This document shows, piece by piece, positions 10,268 through 20,502 of a stretch of DNA of 64,000 bases (position 1 is its first letter; every line of letters begins with the position of its first letter). The translations under genes and the position numbers were made by a program. The DNA lies in the NCBI RefSeq assembly GCF_027579695.1, contig NC_083589.1, positions 33,796,335 through 33,860,334 of the forward strand. The letters run 5' to 3'. The stretch comes from Neoarius graeffei. Its lineage: Eukaryota; Chordata; Actinopteri; Siluriformes; Ariidae. Below the pieces are notes generated by a model that worked only from the letters and a program-made list of their open reading frames with translations, made no database searches and was not told where the DNA came from.

Positions 10268-10700
10268 ATGCCTAGTTGTTGTGTTGTCGGGTGTCAGTGA
10301 TGGGGTTAAAATGTTCAGAATTCCAGCAGGATCTCACCCATTCCAAAAAAATCACCGACGTCTATGGCTACAAGCCATCAAACGTGTAGACTCGGATGAA
10401 AGCACTATGCGCAGGTTTGCAGCGCCCACTTCATCACAGGTAAGATCAGGCTATTTATTAAATCTTTCTTTTTTATTCTTTCTAGTCTTCGTTTATTGAT
10501 GTAGCAAAATACTTTGGTAACGTTTGTCTGATTAGCTGGGTCATAGTTACACAATGTAATGAATATTGTTAGCATGTTAACTTAGCTTTGCATGCAATTT
10601 TGTTTGTAGGAGAGGTCTCGCTTGACTCAAGCAGTCCAGATTTTGTGCCATCATTATTTGTGTATGCCGAAAATCACAATTTTAAAGCAAGGATGGAAAG
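10268..10700 (+). pseudogene. THAP-domain transposase start, two exons, frameshifted
   Basis: Exon 1 starts at ATG 10268 and reads Met-Pro-Ser-Cys-Cys-Val-Val-Gly-Cys, the first THAP zinc-ligand pair. A TGA follows at 10298-10300. After a frame change the sequence continues with Phe-Arg-Ile-Pro and Arg-Arg-Leu-Trp-Leu-Gln-Ala-Ile-Lys-Arg. A second frame change yields Cys-Ser-Ala-His-Phe-Ile-Thr, the closing Cys/His pair. The exon ends at a CAG|GTAAGA donor near 10440. Exon 2 (10610-10700) begins after TTTGTAG and joins in matching phase (Thr-Gly-Glu-Val-Ser-Leu-Asp), ending at AAG|GTAAAA. THAP domains bind transposon ends. The catalytic part is absent, so this is a fossil gene head. Confidence 0.65.
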
Positions 10701-10975
10701 GTAAAATTGTGTGCCCTCACTCTAAATGCCAACTTAGGTTGACTGCTCTAACCTAGCTCCCACCCCGTTCAGTTTCATTTCTGGTCTCTGCCTCTCGCTT
10801 TTTACGCAGCTCTGATTTCTCTTAGCTGCACTCTTTACACTATCATTCCTTTCATGCCATTACCTCCTGCAAATTGCTGTTTAGTGTTGGTATTTGCTGT
10901 CGTAGCTAAAGCCACATTGCCATCACATCACTGGCATAATTTGATTAAAACAAAATGAATATGAATGTCCCATTG

Positions 10976-11272
10976 TTAATCAAGTTGTACATGCCCGCAC
11001 ATAACATAATCATATGCGTCTAAAGACTTGTAGGCACGAAGTTTTTCGTGGGTGTACACTGAAGTCTTGCCAATAAGGTACGAGTGTATATCTGGCCATT
11101 GTATACCAGGGAACTTACTAACATCGTCCGTCCACTCTTTAATTAAATGCGGATCCGGTAGGCGATGTCCACTTGTTAGAGTTAACTTATTTATGTAGCA
11201 TTCTCGATCTTGTAACGACAATTGTTTTGCATAATCTGACAGCTCATAATGCCGGTCTATGGGCAGCGCCAT
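10976..11272 (-). pseudogene. Second ORF start of the ISL2EU-like element
   Basis: From ATG 11272 (minus strand) an open frame of about 98 codons contains Trp-Pro-Asp-Ile-His-Ser-Tyr-Leu-Ile-Gly and Lys-Leu-Arg-Ala-Tyr-Lys-Ser-Leu-Asp-Ala-Tyr. That pattern resembles N-terminal sequence of fish transposon-associated proteins that carry a YqaJ-type nuclease domain downstream. No nuclease residues are present; the frame ends after Gly-His-Val-Gln-Leu-Asp, probably in what was an intron. It faces the THAP exons across the element. The identification is from pattern memory and is moderate. Confidence 0.45.
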
Positions 11273-11345
11273 TGTTTCTGAGTCCAGGCTGCGCGCGCAT
11301 CCTGGCAACGGTCGGTTTGTTTACAAACATGCGAAGGGGTCTATA

Positions 11346-12500
11346 CAGAAAATAGACTTTCTATGCAGTTGATTTTCTAACAGTTAATAGAATAAGTCCC
11401 AAAAAACAGATTGTTACACTGAATCACTTCATGTTTATTCAAGTTGAATGTATGACTCAGGAGTCAAAGAGCCAGTAATGTCAAGGGAGGGGCGGGAGTC
11501 ATTTAGTTCATGTTTTATGGATAAATTGGGTCTAAAATGTACATCAAGCACTGCTATTGGTGAAAGTGTGTCATAATTAGCATTATTGCTCAAAACTGAT
11601 TCAATAAAGATTTCTTTTGTGGAAAATAACAAAAGGTTTATCTCGGAGACATGAAATGTACTATGGATTCTAGAATGACCCATGAATGAAACACTCCTTT
11701 AATTCCTACACCATATTGATTTCTATTCATTTCACTGACTGATGCTCCTGGTGGACTGATTCTATAAAACAAGTCAACTCTTATCAATTTGGAATTTTGT
11801 TGGTGGTCTGTGGAGCACCTGATTTGACATTAAGTGTCACAAAGGCCTAGAAGTTTATTTTTCTGTTCAAGACAGTCTGTATTTTATAACCACAGGTGGT
11901 AAAAGTACCCAAATTCTTCACTTGAGTGAAGGTGCAATTGTTGATCTCAATAAATATTCTGATAAAAAATTGAAGTACAGCTTCAACTTCTTCACTCAAG
12001 TTTCATTAGAAATGTTTAAACTCTTAAATTTTGTTAAAGCAGAAAGTATTTTTGTTTAATCTTGTAAGTTAAAGTCAAAAGTATGAGGTAAAAAAAACCC
12101 CTCAAGTACAGATCCTTAAAAATAAAACTGAAGGACAGTGACACTTACCTTCCATGTCTATTCATGACCATCTGTTATAGTCAAATATAGTGTTTGAGTG
12201 AAAATGAAGAGTTCAAGCACAAAAGCCGGCAAGTGCCAACTTTGAAAAAATTGAACCAATACCATAAACAGATTGTTGGTCATGCCATTTTTGTGTTGCC
12301 ATATTTGTTTGTTTTTTGCAAAAATAGGCATCTCCACTGGAAAATCCCACTATATTCAAGGTCTTTCTTCAGAAACTGACATCTGCATTTTCCCATTTAT
12401 TGCAGATGCGAACAGCTCCATTTCAGCAAATCAGCACTCAGAAGCTAGTGATGTCATCCATCATGGCTTCACCTTTCTTGGTTCACTCGATAAATCAGCA
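11346..12500. other. Gene-free AT-rich stretch
   Basis: About 1.15 kb with no exon, repeat family or structured element that can be supported. Short open frames have no recognisable composition or motif. Confidence 0.5.
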
Positions 12501-12509
12501 TTTATTTCA

Positions 12510-12682
12510 TTACAGGCATTTAGCAGACGCTCTTATCCAGAGTGACGTACAACATACACAGAGCAGCCTGGGGAGCAGTTGGGGGTTAGGTGCCTTGCTC
12601 AAGGACATTTCGACTATTCCTGCTGGTCCAGGGAATCAAACCTGCAACCTTTTAGTCCTCACCATTAAGCCATGGCTTCCCC
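12510..12682 (-). mobile_element. tRNA-derived SINE with L2-type tail, with TSD
   Basis: On the minus strand the head has GCCATGGCTTAATGGTGAGG and B-box-like GGTTGCAGGTTTGATTCC. The tail reads GGATAAGAGCGTCTGCTAAA, a 3' end shared in fish by several SINEs and their partner L2-type LINEs. TTATTTCA flanks both ends (12502-12509 and 12683-12690). A tail-only fragment of the same kind occurs at 63588-63626. Confidence 0.75.
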
Positions 12683-12690
12683 TTATTTCA

Positions 12691-13143
12691 CCAAATAATG
12701 GAATTAAAACATGAAAAATGTTGATGGTATCAATGAACAGGTGACTGTATTGCAGTTTGGGAGCAGAAAGAAACCTAATCTAGCAAGAAAAGTACATCAT
12801 GGCAGTGTGAGAAAAAATCACCCACGCTTCTTACAGAGACAATATACATAACCTGTGCATGGTAACTTCCCTGTCAAATGAATCCTTGAATCCTTTCATC
12901 ATTGAAAATAATTGCTATTTTTGATCAAAAGGTGCCAGTGGTGATCGAAAACCTCTTTTTTTTAATTTTGTTTGAATAAAGTTTGATTTTTCAGATCATG
13001 ACAATTAATTACTTATTGCATATCAATTCAGATTGCAGATTCCCTGTTAGGGAAATTATTATTTCCCTAATAATCCCTAATATAGGGAAATTAGGGATTA
13101 TTAGGAAACTCAGACAATACAGTGCATTTACTGTAGAGAAAAC
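12691..13143. other. Gene-free spacer with a 19-bp-arm hairpin
   Basis: At 13062-13081 and 13090-13108 TTTCCCTAATAATCCCTAAT and its near-exact inverse face each other across about 8 bases. No other feature was found. Confidence 0.5.
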
Positions 13144-13442
13144 TGTCAGTTAAATCCTCCTCACACCAAGTTTCCCACTACACAGTGCACAGCGTTGGAT
13201 TTCCAGGTTGTGCACTGTATGTTTTCACTGCCATGTGCTTGTTTCTTACTGTGTTGTCTCCGCCCATACACTGTCATCGGTTGTCTTCCTGGTGTGTCAT
13301 GATTTCTTTCACCGTTTTCAGTTTGCCCCCGATTAGTTTATTTATTTAAACCTCTGTTTCTGCTAACATTTTGTCTTGCATTTGTCGTCCTTTCTGCTAT
13401 TTAGCTTGATCCTGTTTTTGTCAGTTGTTTCTTGATTTCTGG
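13144..13442 (+). repeat. 5' LTR, 3' end missing
   Basis: It begins TGTCAGTTAAATCC and runs parallel to the LTR at 15270 until about 13440, where the 51-bp array begins. The final segment of the right LTR (AATAAACTGCACACTTGC onward) has no counterpart here. Confidence 0.6.
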
Positions 13443-13445
13443 CTC

Positions 13446-13830
13446 TCCAGAGCTCCCTCTAGTGGCCCACAGGGCAGCCAACAGGGATGCCTTCGCTCCA
13501 GAGCTCCCTCCGGTGGTCCACAGGGCAGCCAAGATGGAGGTCTTTATTCCAGAGCTCCCTCCGGTGGCCCACAGGGCAGCCAACCAGGATGCCTTCACTC
13601 CAGAGATACCTCTGGTGGCCCACAGGGCAGCCAATGGGGAAAGCTTTGTTTCAGAGATACCTCTGGTGGCCCACAGGGTGGTCAACAGGGAGGCCTTCAT
13701 TCTAGATCTCCCTCCAGTGGCCCACAGGGAAGCTGACAGGGAGGTCTTTGTTCCAGAGCTCCCTCTGGTGGCCCATAGGTGGTTGACAGGGAGGCCTTTG
13801 CTCCAGAGCTCCCTGCAGAGGTTGACTGGG
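13446..13830 (+). repeat. 51-bp tandem repeat, about 7.5 units, open reading frame
   Basis: Units start with CCAGAGCTCCCTCYRGTGG at 13447, 13498, 13549, 13600, 13651, 13702 and 13753, then about 13801. The 51-bp period equals 17 codons. The plus frame from 13432 stays open across all units, with the consensus Pro-Glu-Leu-Pro-x-Val-Ala-His-Arg-Ala-Ala-Asn-x3-Phe. The opposite strand is also open, so coding cannot be taken for granted. The array lies directly after the truncated 5' LTR. No known domain was recognised. Confidence 0.85.
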
Positions 13831-13965
13831 TGGTCCACACCCCTGTGCTTGCTCTGCCACTGAACGTCGAAGATGATATCATGCCACTTCCTGACTGCAA
13901 GGAAGAGATCCTCACTGCACATCCAGGCTTCCAGGATGTGGGCATTAGCTGTTCCCCCTTGTCCC

Positions 13966-14497
13966 GTCTTCAATTAGTTCAGACACCCGTGCTTGCAGCC
14001 CTTCACTGGCTCCCTGTCCGTTATAGAATAAATTTCAAAATTTCTTTATTTGTTTTCAAATCTTTACATGGTCTGGCTCCACTTTATATATCAGATCTTC
14101 TAAAGGTTCAAACAACATCTAGGGCATGTAGGTCAGCCGACCAACTCCGTCTTGTTGTTCCTCACTCTAGGCTAAAAAGCAGAGGTGACCAGGCCTTTGC
14201 AGTGATTGCACCTAAGCTCTGGAACGAGCTGCCACTGCACATACGCCTGTGGCTCCTTCCTTGGCTGTTTTTAAATCTCACCTAAAAACCCATTTTTATG
14301 CCCTGGCATTCAATACAGCATGATTGTCTTATTTATTTATCTGTATGTATGTGTATATTGTTATGCTCACTTTTTGTTGTCTTTTCTGTTGTCTATCAAG
14401 TCATACTACCTTGCCTGTCCAGCACTTTGGTCAGCTGTTGTTGCTGTTGTTGTTTTTAAAGTGCTTTATAAATAAACGTGACTTGACTTGACTTGAC
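13966..14497 (+). mobile_element. L2-like LINE 3' end, RT C-terminus plus 3' tail
   Basis: The plus frame to 14285 encodes the C-terminal extension typical of fish L2/jockey-like LINE reverse transcriptases: Leu-His-Trp-Leu-Pro-Val-Arg-Tyr-Arg-Ile, then Leu-Ala-Pro-Leu-Tyr-Ile-Ser-Asp-Leu, then Ala-Pro-Lys-Leu-Trp-Asn-Glu-Leu-Pro. A frameshift just before the end displaces the last dozen codons. The 3' UTR ends in a short (ACTTG)n tail at 14479-14496. This is a 5'-truncated insertion into the LTR element interior; catalytic RT motifs are absent. Confidence 0.75.
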
Positions 14498-14816
14498 ATG
14501 TCTTCACTCTGCTTCCTGACTATGGGTAGAAAGATCTTTGCTCTGCTACTGGCCTTCAAGAATGGCATCTGCTTCCTGATTGCAGGGATGAGATCTTCGC
14601 TCCAACCTTGGCTGCAGGGAGGACATTGTCAGTCCACCCCCTGGCTGTGGGGAAGATGTCGTCACTCTGCCCACTGGCTTTGAGGGTGACACCATCACTC
14701 TGCCACCTGAATCCTGCGAGAGTAGCATACCTGCACCCATGCCTGAGCCCTTGTCCTGTTCCATGTCCTTACCCACCCCTGAGTCCAGGTCCATGTCCGT
14801 TCCCATGCCTGAGTCT

Positions 14817-15023
14817 ACACTGAAAAAAATGGCCTGTTAAATTAACACAAAAAAATCTTGTACATCGGTTGCACTTATTAAAATCATATCCACTAAGACC
14901 AATTAAGTCATGTTCTGTTTGACTGAACATGACTTAATTGGTCTTAGTGGATATGATTTTAATAAGTGCAACCGATGTACAAGATTTTTTTGTGTTAATT
15001 TAACAGGCCATTTTTTTCAGCGT
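14817..15023. mobile_element. Foldback MITE, 99-bp arms
   Basis: The left arm 14817-14915 and right arm 14925-15023 are inverse copies with about one visible mismatch, separated by a nine-base loop (TGTTTGACT). The ends read CACTGAAAAAAATGG, and TA lies outside each end, so a Tc1/mariner-type TA target is likely. No coding capacity. It lies in the interior of the LTR element. It could form a near-perfect RNA or DNA hairpin. Confidence 0.85.
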
Positions 15024-15269
15024 ATGTTCATGCATATGTTTGAGATAATGCCCATGGTTATACTTGACTTCATGCCTATGCCTCACTCCATGCCCATACC
15101 TAAATCCATGTCCATACCCATGCCTTAGTCCATGCCGAAATCTATGTCTATGCCCTTACTCATGCCACAGGCTGATGGGACATAGTTCTTATCCATGACT
15201 AGTGGCCCAGGTTCACCAGTTGGGTGCCTTGAAGGGTACTCCAGGAGTAGCATCACTGGGAGGGGGTTC

Positions 15270-15680
15270 TGTCATGTAAATGCTGCTCATGCCGAGCTTC
15301 CTGCTCCACAGCCCACAGCGTGCATTGCAGCACACAGCGCTGGACTTCCAGGTCGTACGCTGTATGTTTTCATTGCCATGTGCTTTTGTGTTTATTCTTG
15401 TGTTGTCTCTGTCCATATCCTGTCATTGGTTGTCTTCCTGGTGTTTCATGATTTCTCTCACCTGTTTTCAGTTTGCCCACTGGTTAGTTTGTTTATTTAA
15501 GCCCCTGTTTCTGTTCATGTTTTGTTTTGTGTTTGTCATCCGTTCTGCTATTTAGCTCAATCCTGTTCATGCCCATTGTTTCAATTTTTCTGGTTCTTGT
15601 GTTTTACTTTTGTGTTTCTTCTTTTGTTTAAATAAACTGCACACTTGCATCCACTCACATCCCAGTGTGTTATTGTGACA
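15270..15680 (+). repeat. 3' LTR
   Basis: About 411 bp from TGTCATGTAAATG to TTATTGTGACA, with AAATAAACTGC near the end as a polyadenylation-like signal. The terminal inverted TGTCA/TGACA is intact. A run of ten or more A bases follows it, and no clear target duplication was found. Confidence 0.65.
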
Positions 15681-17440
15681 AAAAAAAAAAGAGTTGTCTG
15701 CTTTTGCCACTGAACTCTTCAAATAGAATTTGCAGGATGGAAGATCTCGAGGAGAAAACCCACTGAAACCAAAAGTTCAGTCGATCAGTTGGGTGGTTGA
15801 GCATTAATGGGTTGAACATGGACTCTTTGGCCATTCAGGGATTTCAACATACAACTTTCCAGCTCTAAATGTAGAATGTATACATTAATTTGCTTTCAGA
15901 GCCTATCCCAGGAATTCTAGCCATGAGGCGGAAGGACACGAATGATGGTACGCCAGTCCATCAGAGCTGCCCAAATGCTGACATATATATCAAAACAAGA
16001 TTTCACTTTTACAAAGCATGACAACATTGTAGAGTAATTGGGGTTCTGAGGGAGCCAAAAGACCTTCATTATGTTTACACATAATTATGTACATATCTCT
16101 TCAGTAATTACAGCTAAGTGACAAGCTGTCTACATGATATCTCCAGGATTGTTTTGTCGCATGTCATAAGCCTGTGTGATTTGCAGAAAGCAGGGCCTTA
16201 GATGACATGAAGCCATTGTTGACTCAGTAATGTTAAGCCATTCATAGCATGCAAACTCGCCATCTGTTTCAGGCCAGCTAGCTGAACTGTGGGTGAAGGT
16301 TTTGGTTGTATATTTTGTGTAGGTGTTGATAGTGAAATATGCCAATTAAATGATAATTTTCAAGCTATTCGTGCTCATTAGGCCTCCGTAAAGCAATGTT
16401 GTGACAACATATACAATAATCTCTTTACAGATTAGGAATTGAGATGCTAGAGGTAGGCTAAATAGGCTAGATTTTGTGCTGTTATTCAGTTGAAACCTGT
16501 GCTTTCAATCAGGCTTGGAAAATAAGTGTAGGTATAAGCATGGTGTTTTATTAAGAGAACACCAATGATGGTGTATTTTCTCTTTCCATTCCTGGTAAAA
16601 TGTACAGCTACTGTACCATGAAACAACATACAGGCTAATATAGGGCATAAGCATGTCTTATAGTCTGGAACTTACAATACAAACTCATGACAGAGCAAAT
16701 CTGATTAATACAAGTAAAGTGATAAACACTATGCACATTTCTATTGGATTTTTTTTCATAATTTTCTCCATAATTTGGTTACCTTCCAATACCCATACCC
16801 ATCCACCAAACAACTCTCTCCTATCATTCAACAGCTACCAACTAGCAAGTCTGAGGGCTAGCACATGCTTCCTCCAAGATATGTAAAGACAACCACTGTT
16901 CATGCCACAGGGCAGCATAACATGAAGGAAAGCTCTATCTTCCCTTTTCTGCATACATGAGATCAGAGATGCCTGTGATTGACTAGTGTTACATGTATTT
17001 GACAAGATATGCTTTCACTCCCACCCAGAGAGCATGACCAATTTTGCTCCCCTAATTTCACTCCCTTGGCTCCTAGGAATGGATGACTGTAGCATCTCCC
17101 GATGACATGATTAATGCTTTTCTGCCACACTACTGGAGCAGTATGTATATTGAAGATGGTAAAGATTCAGGAGTATGCAGGCAAAGTGGAATGTTGGGTA
17201 TGAATTTTTCTTGGAACAAAAGATTTCAACCACCTCCAATGTCAACATGTGATCCTCATTACGAGGGACTCATTATAGCTCTCCGAGCCACTTTGAACAT
17301 GCACTGAGTTGGCAGTTCATGAGGTACCATATTGCTACACATTTCAGTCATTTTATGTGGTTGTTCTACCACATGAGTGCACTTTGTAGGTCTATACTTC
17401 TTGAGAATGCCAGTGCATGAAATCTATTAAAGTGGAGAGG
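15681..17440. other. Gene-free stretch with one worn SINE piece
   Basis: At 15890-15975 the minus-oriented V-SINE-like phrase CCTATCCCAGGAATTCTAGC ... CGCCAGTCCATCAGAGCT is a degraded SINE tail. The rest of about 1.7 kb shows no exon, terminal repeat or simple array that can be supported. Confidence 0.45.
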
Positions 17441-17829
17441 CTGCTGTATGACAGCCCCCACACATTATTTGGTAAAGTGGGGACTCGTGTCCAATGGCAA
17501 GGAGAACCAAGATGATTGGGAGTTGCCATTTACTGCAGTCCTCATCCGCCTTAGCAGCCAGTAGGGTTGTTGCCCATCTACTGCCTGTTCCGCTGTTGGG
17601 GTCTTGAGGCAGAACTGCAGCCGGGTTGAGTGACAGGACTGACAGGTTTCTGAAACTGCTGCCAGACTGACTAGCAGAACTGCCAAATAGGGTGTGGTAA
17701 CCCAGGCCGTATCCCTGACCAAGGGAGGCTAAGGGTGTGTTAACACTTGCCTGAGGTTTACACCCAGGCTAGTGGAGGGAAGGAGGCACCTTACATATCC
17801 ATTCTAGACCAGCACCAAGCAAAGTCTAG
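17441..17829. other. Sequence upstream of the LINE remnant, unassigned
   Basis: GC-richer than its surroundings and possibly part of the same LINE, but no protein motif or terminus was recognised on either strand. Confidence 0.3.
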
Positions 17830-18234
17830 CCACTGCCCAGAAAAGTACAATGTTGTCTTCGTAAGAGCTTAGATATCAGCTGGCAAGATAAACGAACAAA
17901 CTAAGTGTCTTGGAAGAGGCCAACTGTACAAGTATAAAAACTATGATTGTCCATAACCAGTTGCGCTGGACAGGGCATGTCCTATGGATGCCTAACCATT
18001 GATTACCCAAGCAGCTTCTGTTTTTCCAGTTACAAGAGGGCCAATGGACACAGGGTGGCCAACGCAAACGTTTCCAAAACAATCTTAAATCAAACCTCAA
18101 GAGATGACAACTGGGAAGGTCTAGCAGTAGACCGTCCTGTTTGGAAGCGTTTGGTGGCTAAGGGCACTAAGCTTTATGAAGAGAGCCTATGCCAAGATGC
18201 TACTAAGAAGAGAGAGAGAAGGAAAGAACAGTAA
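17830..18234 (+). pseudogene. LINE reverse transcriptase C-terminal remnant
   Basis: The plus strand, across shifting frames, encodes Gln-Leu-Arg-Trp-Thr-Gly-His-Val-Leu (about 17960), a Gly-Gly-Gln-Arg-Lys-Arg-Phe segment (about 18055), and then in the last frame Val-Asp-Arg-Pro-Val-Trp-Lys-Arg-Leu-Val and a basic tail ending at 18234. This Leu-Arg-Trp-x-Gly-His-Val ... Asp-Arg-x-x-Trp pattern is the well-known C-terminus of one animal LINE group often mislabelled as craniofacial development protein. RT catalytic motifs are absent. At least one frameshift is present. Confidence 0.6.
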
Positions 18235-18706
18235 TGCAGCAACAACACCTCTCTTCCTCCTGGGACTTCTACCGAATGCCCACAGTCATAGGATTTGCAA
18301 ATCTAGGACTGGCCTTGTTAGCCATCTGCAGGCCTACAAACAATGAGAGAACCATCTTACTCATTCGCGAGTGATAACTGATGATGACTTCTTGACTGAA
18401 GCCTATCTGTTGCTTTCTGATATTTATGAGCCACTCTCTACCCAGTACATTACTGAAAAGTAACCACCATTGGACCACAGTGGTTCTGGTGGCTCTCAAG
18501 ATAGCAGTGATATGCAGTTTTCGTGGCCTGAAAACAAGCAATTCAGTGCACACACACACACATGTAACCCACTCTTCAAATGATGCACAACATAAGACAA
18601 ACAACTTTAGTCTGCCGTGTGGTATCAACACACCTCCTCTTGATGTTCTGTGAAGTGTCCTGATCCAGTTCAATATGCTCAGAACATCTTAGAACTCTAA
18701 AAATGT
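18235..18706. other. Gene-free spacer
   Basis: Nothing supportable was seen apart from a short CA run near 18550. Confidence 0.4.
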
Positions 18707-19013
18707 AGCTCTAGAAGCTCATCTCATTCATCTCATCTCATTATCTCTAGCCACTTTATCCTGTTCTACAGGGTTGCAGGCAAGCTGGAGCCTATCCCAG
18801 CTGACTACGGGCGAAAGGCGGGGTACACCCTGGACAAGTCGCCAGGTCATCACAGGGCTGACACATAGACACAGACAACCATTCACACTCACATTCACAC
18901 CTACGGTCAATTTATGGCCCTTTTCCACTACCCTTTTTCAGCTCACTTCAGCCCGACACGGCTCGCGTTTCGACTACCAAAAACCAGCACGACTCAGCTC
19001 GTTTCAGCCCTGC

Positions 19014-19337
19014 TTAGCCCCTAAAACTCGCACCGTTTTGGAGTGGGGCTGAAGCGAGCCAAACCGAGCCGAGTGAGGCTGGGGGCGTGAGCAGACACTC
19101 CCCTGTGCACTGATTGGTGAGGAGGAGTGTCCTCACATGCCCACACACGCCCCGCGAGCGCGCTGGGATCTGTAAACACCGTAAACCCGGAAGAAGGAGA
19201 ATTACGAATTGCGAGAATTTCTGAAGCCTTATGCGCCTCGCCTCATCTATGCGCTCTTGCCAGTATCTGTTGGCGTTGTCGGTGACAACAAACCACAGCA
19301 CCAAGACCAGCAACACTAACGACTCCATGTCCTCCAT
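19014..19337 (-). pseudogene. Possible transposase N-terminus in the Harbinger-like element
   Basis: A minus-strand frame from ATG 19337 starts Met-Glu-Asp-Met-Glu-Ser-Leu-Val-Leu-Leu-Val-Leu-Val-Leu, then an Arg/Glu-rich helix (Tyr-Trp-Gln-Glu-Arg-Ile-Asp-Glu-Ala-Arg-Arg). Fish Harbinger proteins often begin with such an acidic-Met plus Leu-rich leader, which is the only basis for the call. The later half of the frame runs into the GC-rich terminus and does not look coding. No DDE motif is present. It may equally be a chance frame. Confidence 0.3.
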
Positions 19338-19486
19338 GTTTATTGTTTACTATCCGGGTCGTGAGACTACCGCTTAAAAGCTCACTGAATCAGTGACATA
19401 CAGAGCATCGTGGACGAGTTCGCGGAGCGCAAGGCTCGTCGTATGCCCTTCAAATAATGCGCGCAGTAGGCTATTGATGTTTTATT

Positions 19487-20299
19487 GTGTTGGGCACGTT
19501 ACTTTCAAAAAGTAATTAGTTATAGTTACTAGTTACTTTTCCCAAACAGTAACTGAGTTAGTAACGGAGTTACTTTGTCATAAAAGTAACTAATTACCAG
19601 GGAAAGTAATTATTCCGTTACATTTTGCCCCCCCCCAAAAAAAAAAAAAAAATCAAATTCAATTAGTGTAATCATAATAAAAGTGAATGTTAAATGTGTT
19701 TAATGACTGAAATGGACACTTAACAGAACCAGTTAGTAACATTATCTACACTATATTAATATTTTTGTGGGACAATGTGAGATAAGACATCTATCAAATT
19801 TAATATATTTTTGCAGTTATTAAAATTATGTTACTAATTACTGGCCACTGACGAGGACAAACGCTTTGTTCCTCGACATAATGTGCATTGCACGTAAACA
19901 CTCTTGCCTTTTATTTCAAGTAATGAAAAGCTGTATTTCCAGTGTGAAAGCGCAGTGCTGGGCTGACCGCTCGCCATCGCTGGCTCTTCCGATTGAAAGC
20001 GTGCGCAGTAGTGCAGTAGGCGTGGCCTACCTACATATGTTGTCCAAATCTACTCTGATTGGCTTACTGTGCCGTTGTCTCGTGTCTCCCCGCCCCACAC
20101 TAAAGCAGAGTAAAGAAAGGCTGAACGAGCAGCGTGCCAGATGAGAACAGCTTTAATAAAGTAACGCATAGTATTTTATTGTAAGTAACGGGAGCGGCGT
20201 TATAACGATGTAAAAAGTAATTAGTTAGATTACTCGTTACTAAAAAAAGTAACGCCGTTAGTAACGCCGTTTATTCTAACGCCGTTATTCCCATCACTG
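19487..20299. mobile_element. hAT MITE, copy A
   Basis: From GTGTTGGGCACGTTACTTTC to CGTTATTCCCATCACTG, about 813 bp, closely similar along its length to 51015-51841. The first two bases of the CAGTG end are lost and no clean 8-bp duplication is visible, so the left junction has been altered. It contains multiple GTAACTAA-like short repeats near both ends and no transposase motif. Confidence 0.75.
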
Positions 20300-20454
20300 A
20301 TTATGACCCATGTACAGTATGTCACCTAATGTTTTTTTGTTTCTGAGTTACATGTTCGTTTGAAGGACTTAATGTACAAAATAACATAGTTGCACCCCGT
20401 AGTGTTGAAATTGGTAAACACAGTGCATTCAGTGAGGTTTGCACCGCCCTCCTT

Positions 20455-20502
20455 TTATTTCTGACTCTTCCTGCCACCACCGCAACCTCTGAGCGCTCAT
20501 TC
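20455..20502 (+). pseudogene. hAT transposase C-terminal scrap
   Basis: The plus strand encodes Leu-Pro-Ala-Thr-Thr-Ala-Thr-Ser-Glu-Arg-Ser-Phe, matching the hallmark start of the hAT C-terminal dimerisation domain. Only about 16 codons are recognisable before the duplicated non-coding block resumes. It may mark a recombined hAT element inside the Harbinger-like one. Confidence 0.6.

Larger units (their letters stand above)
10188..11345. mobile_element. ISL2EU/PIF-like DNA transposon remnant with two facing ORFs
   Basis: The terminal 15 bases TATAGACCCCTTCGC occur at the left and, inverted, at the right end (11331-11345). Inside each end the sequence GCGCGCAGCCTGGACTCA is repeated in inverted orientation. 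The left half encodes a THAP exon pair on the plus strand and the right half a different protein start on the minus strand. Two converging genes, one with THAP, fit the known ISL2EU group. No clear target duplication was found. Confidence 0.6.
13144..15680 (+). mobile_element. Non-autonomous LTR retrotransposon with internal 51-bp array
   Basis: The segments 13144-13440 and 15270-15560 share long similar blocks in the same order (for example GGTTGTCTTCCTGGTGT, AGTTTGCCC, GCTATTTAGCT, TCCTGTT), as expected of two diverged LTRs. The right copy has TG...CA ends (TGTCATG to TGTGACA) and is preceded by the purine-rich GGGAGGGGG, a polypurine tract candidate. No gag or pol domain lies between them. 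The interior instead holds a 17-codon tandem array and cysteine/proline-rich simple sequence, plus an L2-like LINE end and a foldback element inserted later. The 5' LTR lacks its last roughly 110 bp. Confidence 0.65.

Noticed and set aside
13401..13973. 190-codon minus-strand frame as a gene
   Set aside because: It is the reverse of the 51-bp array; both strands are open because the period is a multiple of three.
17083..17307. 74-codon frame as a possible host exon
   Set aside because: No splice signals in phase, no recognisable motif and no neighbouring exon candidates.
19866..20144. 92-codon frame in hAT MITE copy A
   Set aside because: The corresponding region of copy B is not kept open, so there is no sign of coding.
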